Positions 57,923 through 64,000 of a DNA stretch of 64,000 nt are shown one piece after another (within the stretch, counting starts at the first letter, position 1; each line of letters opens with the position of its first letter). Made by a program: the position numbers and the translations under genes. The stretch lies in assembly GCA_032164245.1 (NCBI GenBank), contig JAVMKO010000002.1, positions 176,954,920 to 177,018,919 of the forward strand, written 5' to 3'. The DNA is from Sternotherus odoratus. Lineage: Eukaryota > Chordata > Testudines > Kinosternidae. Below the pieces are notes generated by a model that saw only the letters and a program-made list of their open reading frames with translations, ran no database searches and was not told the DNA's origin.

Positions 57923-60090
57923 GCATGGTAAACTATTCTAAAAGGAAATGCAATTAAGGAACTATCAGTCCGAGTATTTAGATGTGAATCCCCAAGAAAG
58001 CCACCCAACAACAACAGCAGCATTGTTTGTCACTGATCTCTGAGGTCAAAGAATTGCACAATGTAGAGCAAAATACTTTGGTGACTAAGGAAACTCTTCA
58101 AATAACATCCTTTCCCTGCCTGGGAGAGATGCCCCTTACAGCTTCAACAGAGAGCTAGTTTTACATTTTATAATAGCCCTGATAAGTAATTACTAACTTT
58201 TTTGTGAGAATAAAAAATGAACCATTCAAAAGGGATGTTTGTTTTACCTCTATTGTGTGTGTGTGTGTGTGTGTGCACCACAAACACACTATGAACAGAG
58301 GGAATACATAACATAAACATTGTGTGTATGTGTATGTATATATTCACACACACACACGATTATATACAAAATAAAAATGGAAGAACTGTTGTGCACCTTT
58401 TTAATGAAAACATTCTGTTTAATGCAATAAAACATATTGCTGCCAGCTTAAATTTCAGCTGTTAAACTCACGTTCAGAGTTAATGTGGTGACATTACCAG
58501 TGCCCTTTGTTCATACTATGCATGTGTTATGAAAGCAGGGTCTTTCATAATGGGCTCATATAACAGTGAGTAATGTGACATACTTCTTTATTTTGAAAGC
58601 GTGAGCTTTGTCTGGTTCCTTTCCCCTCTACTATGTGTGTATCCAGGATGGCAGAAGAGAAGGATTAGAAGTTTTTCACATTTGTTCAATGGTGAAATGG
58701 CAAAATGGCTAAATAATGTGATTTTTTTTATTATTTTTTTAAAAAGAAAAATTCACTAAACTCAGGTTTTTGTGTTTGCCTCATAACATCCCCAAAGGGA
58801 AATGGGGTATTTCATGTCCCTTTGGTATTGTAAAAAATGGTGAAGGGTCCCCATTCCAGGATGAGATTCTGTCCTGCACCTTGATGAAGTGCATAACCTC
58901 CTGACCTTGTTCTTATCAACGTCTGATATGTTTTGATGGACTTTCTGTCAATGGTTTTCATGCTGGATGCTCACAAATTCTTGCAGGTTGGATACCTAGA
59001 GTGAAGCTCTCAAATGGTGCTCAGGATCAACACATACAGGGACCATATAAATGGTTAGATAGACGGCAGATAGACCAGGTGAGTGATATACTATATTTTA
59101 TTGGACCGACTTATTTTATTTTGTTTTTCTTTTATTGGACAGCAGTTGGGTCAGCAGAAGCCCACTGAACTGCAGAATCCCTTTCCCAGGTGCTAGTTGG
59201 CATTGTACTTTAAGCCAGGAATTGTTAGAGGGTTGTCTAGTTGTGCAGTTTTATCAACACATCTTCTTACGCTTATTCTAACAATCAGTTTTTTCTATAG
59301 AAACAGATGTATGATTTGTATTCAGCTGCATAGTGGATACTCACTTAACGGGTGGAGGGGATGTTAATTATATACTACACATGCTGAGATCAAGCAAATG
59401 TCAAGTGCTTTTATGAACATAGCCTCCTAAAAGTGAATTACTGCCTAATGTCTGAAGCTTCGCTATCTGGTGATGTATTATGGGATGGATATGTGGTTTT
59501 GAAACATTTTTCCTGTGTTGCAGAATGATTCTTGAAATATTTGCGGTAGAGGTGACTGGGTGGAAAAGATGATTCAGCTGTTGGAGGAAGTGACTTCAAG
59601 TTGGAATCAATCATCCAATCACATTTTGCAATGACGTCCTGTAGGCAAGAATAATAAAGCAAATACAAAAGTGCATCTCCCCTCCTTCCTAAACTTGCTT
59701 CATTTTGATGAAGCAATTTTACACCAGAAGCATGACGGGAAGAGTGTGCGTTCAACTGACAGCGCCTTGGCACAGCAGACAGATTTCAAAGCTCACTAAT
59801 ATTCCCCAGAGATCAGTCAATGTGATTGATATAGAATCTGTGGGATTTTTGTTTTTTTGTGAGGTTACATAGACTTCTAAAAAGAAACAAGTTTTATGTT
59901 TAATGTCTAATTTGTTCCACATGGCAGAACATGTATCAATCTGTTCCTGTTAGCGGCCAGATTATGAGCCCCTTGCTCATGCTGTTGAGTAATTTAGGCC
60001 TGGTTTCATTTGGGGCCTTCAGTGGGGTGTGGTGCTCAGCAGTGGGTGCTTAGAAAGTCAAAGGAACAATGGCTGGAGGAGATGGTGGTG
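57923..60090. other. Intergenic with dinucleotide repeats
   Basis: (GT)n lies at 58254-58274 and a short (CA)n at 58344-58357. The words ATTTTATTGGACCGACTTATT near 59095 and TTTTATTGGACAGCAGTTGG near 59131 are related to the repeat word at 46310. I can support no gene. Confidence 0.5.
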
Positions 60091-60109
60091 GGACTGCCCT
60101 CTTTTTTTA

Positions 60110-60245
60110 GCCCTGTGATTGGAGCCCTCTTCTGAGAGGTAAGATTTGAACAGGGGTCCCCGTCTCCACCTCAGCCAGAAAGGGTTATTGAACCAGGGTC
60201 TCCAACATACCAGGTGAGCGCTCTAACTACCAAGCCAAAACTTAT
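60110..60245 (-). mobile_element. tRNA-derived SINE-like sequence
   Basis: The complement of 60181-60237 reads TTGGCTTGGTAGTTAGAGCG, CTCACCTGGTATGTTGGAGA and CCCTGGTTCAATAACCCT. These are an A box (TGGTAGTTAGAGCG) and a B box (GGTTCAATAAC) in tRNA spacing. It does not fold into a complete tRNA and continues into non-tRNA sequence, so I call it a SINE-like copy and not a tRNA gene. Confidence 0.55.
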
Positions 60246-60639
60246 GGGTGGGGCACTACCTTCTCCTTCTCTTCTGGACATATTGTGAATGGGACCCGAT
60301 CCAGCAGGTGACTGTGATAGGGGGGAGAGGAGCGGTCCAACCCATCAGGGATGCCACTGGATGTTCTGGGGTCCCACCGGTTCCGCCCACTCCACCACCC
60401 TGAGTTTCCTCACCCTGTCCTAGCTGTGCCAGGCCCTCAGGTAAGGCCACTCTCAGCTGTAGACACAGACTGAATTCAGCTCTGTGTGGGAGGAAGCAGC
60501 TCGGGGATTCATCCAGCATTTGGTTTAGGGAGTAAACCAAAAATAATATTGTCTTGCACTGTAGAGAGAGATCTGCACAGTGCAAGCTCATAAAAATGGC
60601 CCTCTCCTTCAGTTTGGAAAGAGAGTTGTGCAGCTTCCT

Positions 60640-60919
60640 GTGTCCTTTCACCAGATATGATTTTCACAAAGTGAGTTATGTCATAAACGAGAAATAAGTT
60701 TATTACCTAAAAAAGGTAAATTTTAAGTGATTCTAAGGGATAGTAAATGGAACAAAGCAGATTACTGAGCAAGTAAAACAAAACATGCAAACTAGGCTCA
60801 ATGCACCTAAGAAATAGGTTACAGAATGTAATTTCTTACCCTCAATGTTGTTTTAGCCAAGTTGCAGAGTTTCTGTAGCTTAGATTCCAGTTATTTCTCT
60901 TTACAGACTAACTCCTGAC
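60640..60919 (-). mobile_element. Antisense LTR-like fragment
   Basis: GATTCTAAGGGATAGTAAATGG and the following AACAAAGCAGATTACTGAGC resemble 47209-47260 in the same order, so this is the same old repeat family. It is cut by the Harbinger element at 60923. Confidence 0.5.
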
Positions 60920-61286
60920 TAAGGCCCTGTCTTCACTACCACTTTAATTCTATTTTAACGACGTTAGGTCGAATTAAACATGTACCTGTCTTCACATACA
61001 TGCTCTTAACGTCGATGTAAAGGGCCCTCAAGATCGATCTTGGAACTCCAGCCTGACGAGAGAAGTAAGGCTAATCTTGACATTCCAAGCTCGACCGTGG
61101 GCTAGTGAAGACGGAACCCGACATTAATAGCCTCCAGAGGCTGTCCCACAATGCTCCATTCTGACCGCTCTGGACTGCCTCACTACTGCTCCACTGTGAC
61201 CGCTCTGCACTGCACTCTGAACTCGCTGCTCTGGCCAGGTAGATAAGACCCGGGAACATTTGAATGCCATTTCCTGTTTGGTCAGC

Positions 61287-61899
61287 ATGGCCAGCTCACC
61301 TGAACTGCTCAGTCGCCATTCAGAGCAATTAGCAGCACTAGCCGCCATGCAGAGCTCAGCATCACAGGAATCCATGCTGAGCTCATCTACCCTGGAGACC
61401 AGCCAGAAGAGAAGAGCTCCAGCATGGTCCACTCGTGAGGTGCTGGATCTCATCGCTATCTGGGGAGAGGAATCCGTGATGTTGGAACTACGCAACAACA
61501 AACGGAATGCCAACACCTATGGAAGAGTCTCCAAGGCCATGCTAGAAAGGGGCCACAACAGGGACACCACACAGTGCCGCGTGAAAATTAAGGAGCTGCG
61601 GCAATCGTTCCAGAAAGCCAAAGAGGAAAACGGACGATCAGGGGGCGCGCCACGGACATGCAGGTTCTACAATGAACTAAATGTGATAATGGGGGGCGCC
61701 CCCACCACCATCGCGCCGGTCTGCGTGGACTCCACCGATGGGATAATCGTCAGGGAGGAAACTGATTCCGAGGAGGACGACCATGAGGAAGAGGAACGTC
61801 TCACGGAGCAGCAGGAGCCAACCGGAGAACCCGTGTTCCCAGAGAGCCAGGAGCTGTCTGTCACCCTGGAGCCAGTACCCTCCCAAGCCTCCCAAGGGG
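61287..61899 (+). CDS. Harbinger Myb/SANT-like protein, exon 1
   Basis: The exon encodes about 204 residues from MASSPELLSRHSEQ. ATG at 61287 in GTCAGCATGG is the first in-frame ATG of the open stretch and has a good context. The DNA-binding domain spans about residues 45-130: RAPAWSTREVLDLIAIWGEE with the three-helix pattern and tryptophans of Myb/SANT (trihelix) domains, then RVSKAMLERGHNRDTTQCRV and KIKELRQSFQKAKEENGRSG. An acidic tail follows (EETDSEEDDHEEEERLTEQQ). The exon ends in phase 1 at GGG|GTAAGT. In Harbinger elements this protein helps the transposase enter the nucleus and bind the element ends. The exon itself is undamaged. Confidence 0.8.
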
Positions 61900-62010
61900 G
61901 TAAGTGTTTCTTTTTTAAGGGATTACATGACACGTGATTTTGTAAAGGAAGCATTTATTAATGAGTAACTTGCCCTAAGGACTTAGCGTGCTTTCACTGC
62001 TGGTCAATTT

Positions 62011-62307
62011 CTACTCAAAGAGTTTGTCAATATACTCCGGGATTGACCGGAAGTCCTCCACGGACATCTCAATGAAGCTATCCGGGAGGTAGCGATGAAT
62101 CCAGCGCAGCAGATTTCTGGGGAGAGCCGCCTTCTGTGGTCCCCCGTGATAGGACACCATCCCACGCCACAAAAGTAGTAAGTTGTCTGGTATCATTGAG
62201 CAGGCTAGCATTGCGGCGTATGGACCAGGACTTTGCATGGAGTCAAGGAGCATGCGCTCCCTATCTCTCCGAGAAATTCTCAGCAAAGTGATGTCATTCA
62301 GGGTTGC
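62011..62307 (-). CDS. Antisense gene within the Harbinger element, last exon
   Basis: This is an open segment of 98 codons ending in TAA-equivalent stop at its low-coordinate end, read on the - strand: ATLNDITLLRISRRDRERML, then LDSMQSPGPYAAMLACSMIP, LLLLWRGMVSYHGGP and RWIHRYLPDSFIEMSVEDFR to YIDKLFE. A CAG acceptor directly precedes it (complement of 62308-62310), with CTACTAAT upstream as a possible branch point. It joins in phase 0 to the segment 62715-62921. I do not recognise the product. It is rich in helix-forming and hydrophobic residues, without a catalytic motif I can name. It sits in the intron of the Myb-like gene and is separate from the transposase, which stops at 63855. Confidence 0.6.
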   Translation of the reverse strand, partial: ATLNDITLLRISRRDRERMLLDSMQSPGPYAAMLACSMIPDNLLLLWRGMVSYHGGPQKAALPRNLLRWIHRYLPDSFIEMSVEDFRSIPEYIDKLFE

Positions 62308-62428
62308 CTGTTTTAGATACGGACTGCAATTAGTAGGGAGATAAAGATTCCCAGCTGCAAAGTACTCTTTTCTGCTGAGGACCGATCAACCGCACCCCCC
62401 CCCCCACGAACGCTGACCGCACCCCCCC

Positions 62429-62564
62429 AGCCCGTAGCGGTAGCTAGCAGGGAATCTGAGCAGTCTGCACGCGGTTGCTTCCGCTTCACATCCAACGCGG
62501 ACCCAACTCCCCCCCCCCCCAGCCCATAGCGGTAGCTAGCAGGGAATCTGAGCAGTCTGCACGC
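62429..62564. repeat. 44-bp direct repeats beside C runs
   Basis: The blocks 62429-62472 and 62521-62564 (AGCCCGTAGCGGTAGCTAGC...) differ at one base. Each is preceded by a run of C. They lie in the intron shared by the Myb-like gene and the antisense gene. Confidence 0.9.
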
Positions 62565-62714
62565 AGTCTGAAGAGCCCCAAAAAGACCTTAGCCCTTAGC
62601 GAGAGATTTTTTGGCATTTGCTTTGCAGTTTGCGGTTTCAGTGGGAGCCAGCCACGCGGTGGGGGGAAGGGGGCGGGGTTACTCTACAGTATGCAAGCGC
62701 CACTTTTAACTTAC

Positions 62715-62921
62715 CATGGCCGGCTGCACGGTGATTTCAGAAGCTGTCTTGGGCTGAGGCACGCATATGTGTCTGAGATGCTCTGACTTTTCTGTGAGCT
62801 TCTCTGTCACTTTTAGGTGTAGAACATGACCTTGTACAGAAATCCTATCAGGCCTCTGAATACTGAGGTTGCAAATGGCATAGTACTCCCATTGTGTACC
62901 GTCCGAGACTGCATCTGCCTC
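62715..62921 (-). CDS. Antisense gene within the Harbinger element, upstream exon
   Basis: This is 69 open codons on the - strand: EADAVSDGTQWEYYAICNLS, RPDRISVQGHVLHLKVTEKL and HICVPQPKTASEITVQPAM. It is followed directly by a GTAAGT donor (complement of 62709-62714). The stretch is preceded by TTAG, which fits an acceptor, and an in-frame TAG prevents reading further upstream. It has no initiating ATG, so an earlier exon is needed, or this copy has lost it. The product is unknown. Coding character is inferred from the open frame, the donor and the phase match with 62011-62307. Confidence 0.5.
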
Positions 62922-62982
62922 CTAACCTTGAATGTATCTGTCTCATAACTTTCAAACTTTCTTTTCCCACACTCGCCCACAG

Positions 62983-63715
62983 ATGAACAAGTATGTGAGA
63001 ATCCCCCGTCCTGCTCCTACTCCCGCCGTGCACCGCAGATAAGAAAGCGTAAAAAGAAAACGCGAACGCGCGATGAGATGTTCACTGAACTCGTGGAGAA
63101 CTTGCGCGCTGAGGCAGCCCGCCAGACGGACTGGACGGAAAGAATGATAGAGGCAAGGGATCGAGAGAGAGAGGAAAGGGATCGAGAGAGAGAGGAAAGG
63201 GATTGAGAGAGAGAGGAAAGGGATCGAGAGAGAGAGGAAAGGGATCGAGAGAGAGAGGAAAGGGATCGAGAGAGGCAGGAATGGAGAGCCGCTGCAGAAA
63301 AGAGGGAACAGCGTGAGGAAAGACGCATGGATGCTTTCCTCCGCATAATGGAGGACCAGAGCGACATGCTGCGATCTCTGGTGGAGCTGCAGCATGCCCA
63401 AAGACCACCTCTGCAGCCCCTGTGTAACCACCTCCCCCCCTCCCCAACTCCCATAGCTTCCCCACCCAGATGCGGGGGGATAACACGGGGGGCCAAGCTC
63501 CGTGGGCCGCTCCACTCTACCCCACAAGCCAGCAGAAGCAGCAGCAGCAGGCTGACATTCTCGGAAAACTTTTAAAAGCTGCTGTGTCTTGCCCACCCCT
63601 CCTCTCCCCCCTTCCCACCCCCCCCCCCTTTGCCCGCTCCTCCCCCACTGCGACTGCTGGTTTCCCTCCAGGATACCAGGACACTGATCCCCTGTATTTG
63701 TATTTCCGATTAACC
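62983..63715 (+). pseudogene. Harbinger Myb-like protein, exon 2, broken
   Basis: The exon begins after a TCTTTCTTTTCCCACACTCG...CCCACAG acceptor, and its phase fits exon 1. It encodes DEQVCENPPSCSYSRRAPQI, a nuclear-localisation-like KRKKKTRTR, ENLRAEAARQTDWTERMIEA and then a charged coiled coil of DREREER heptads encoded by 21-bp repeats. A TGA at 63204-63206 stands where the neighbouring repeats have CGA, a single C-to-T change at a CpG. Downstream the frame goes on (MDAFLRIMEDQSDMLRSLVE). It shifts at the G run near 63473-63479, where a better preserved reading continues in another frame (SQQKQQQQADILGKLLKA). AATAAA at 63716-63721 follows. Because of the stop and the shift the present product would be truncated. 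Confidence 0.75.
63159..63284 (+). repeat. 21-bp in-frame tandem repeat
   Basis: Six units of 21 bp (63159, 63180, 63201, 63222, 63243, 63264) encode DREREER-type heptads. Units 1, 2, 4 and 5 are identical, unit 3 carries the TGA, and unit 6 is degenerate. Confidence 0.95.
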
Positions 63716-63854
63716 AATAAAGGAACCATGATTTTTCAAACATTGATTTTATTTCCTCTGCAAGCATGGGGAGGGGGGAGGGAAAGCATGGGGAGGGGGG
63801 ATGGAAAGAGGGTTCAAGGGCAGCAGGCTTAGAGCACAGCAAGGGAGCAGATTC

Positions 63855-64000
63855 TCAAACGCCATCTCGGCCACTCATAAAACTGTCTTTCAAGGCATCC
63901 CTGAGGCGCAGGGCCTCACGGTGTGCTCTTCTACTTTCCCTGCTGTGTGGCTGCTCATAAGTAGCAGAAAGTAAATTTGCCTCTGCCTCCCAGCCCGCCA
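63855..64000 (-). CDS. Harbinger transposase-like protein, C-terminal end (partial)
   Basis: A minus-strand frame enters from beyond the window and runs 47 codons to TGA at 63855-63857: AGWEAEANLLSATYEQPHSR, RAHREALRLRDALKDSFM and SGRDGV. The final basic helix of the RxALRxRDAL type is typical of the extreme C-terminus of PIF/Harbinger (HARBI1-like) DDE transposases. The DDE core would lie upstream, outside the window. The minus-strand AATAAA at 63748-63753 gives a short 3' UTR. It is convergent with the Myb-like gene. Confidence 0.65.
   Translation of the reverse strand, partial: AGWEAEANLLSATYEQPHSRESRRAHREALRLRDALKDSFMSGRDGV

Larger units (their letters stand above)
60923..64000. mobile_element. 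Large PIF/Harbinger-type DNA transposon, right part outside the window
   Basis: The left end starts GGCCCTGTCTTCACTACCAC after TAA (60920-60922), the expected 3-bp target. A Myb/SANT-like gene follows on the + strand, and on the - strand the end of a transposase-like protein. This two-gene plan is typical of the superfamily. The two coding units converge, with AATAAA signals at 63716-63721 (+) and at 63748-63753 (complement, for the - strand). A further minus-strand spliced unit lies in the intron of the Myb-like gene. The right terminus is beyond 64000. Confidence 0.75.

Noticed and set aside
60181..60240. Possible tRNA gene on the - strand
   Set aside because: A and B boxes are present, but a cloverleaf with acceptor stem cannot be closed; a SINE-like origin fits better.
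62952..63842. 296-codon minus-strand frame
   Set aside because: It is the complement of the Myb-like exon 2, whose 21-bp repeats keep all frames open (SLSIPFL repeats), and it crosses both poly(A) signals.

Overview
The window is vertebrate nuclear DNA, most likely from a turtle. The repeats point that way: CR1 LINEs, Penelope-like elements (PLEs), DIRS-type retroelements, many small hAT and Harbinger elements and MIR-type SINEs occur together. Host genes are sparse, introns are long, and no bacterial or viral gene organisation is seen. The species call is an inference from repeat content and was not searched.

Region 1 (1-18,504, + strand) holds the last six coding exons of SNX14 (sorting nexin 14). 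They lie at 213-374, 8423-8494, 11849-11994, 15269-15337, 17579-17691 and 18257-18504. Splice phases agree at every junction and the exons encode 269 residues ending in a TGA stop. They cover the linker after the PX domain and the C-terminal nexin domain. The introns are full of mobile elements. The first visible intron has a decayed DIRS retroelement broken by a hAT element and a TA-flanked foldback element, then two CR1 copies in opposite orientation and a 735-bp hAT element with a perfect 8-bp target duplication.

Region 2 (18,505-60,900) holds the SNX14 3' UTR and about 40 kb in which I can support no host protein-coding exon. It contains two solo LTRs with exact 5-bp target duplications, one sitting in an older antisense LTR-like repeat. 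Several PLE insertions carry 12-13-bp duplications; one PLE is nested in another, and one is a perfect 86-bp inverted repeat. At least four hAT elements with 8-bp duplications, MIR pieces and a 5S rRNA pseudogene are also present. A decayed minus-strand copy of a multi-copy protein family with PDTDV and SGCDTT motifs lies at about 52.5-53.8 kb.

Region 3 (60,923-64,000, running off the window) is a large PIF/Harbinger-type DNA transposon. On the + strand it carries a two-exon Myb/SANT-like DNA-binding protein gene, broken by one stop and one frameshift. On the - strand, tail to tail with it, is the C-terminal end of a transposase-like protein. Two further minus-strand open segments (62,715-62,921 and 62,011-62,307) lie inside the intron of the Myb-like gene. 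They join in phase through a GTAAGT donor and a CAG acceptor and look like a third, antisense, spliced gene of the element. This is the most interesting observation in the window.
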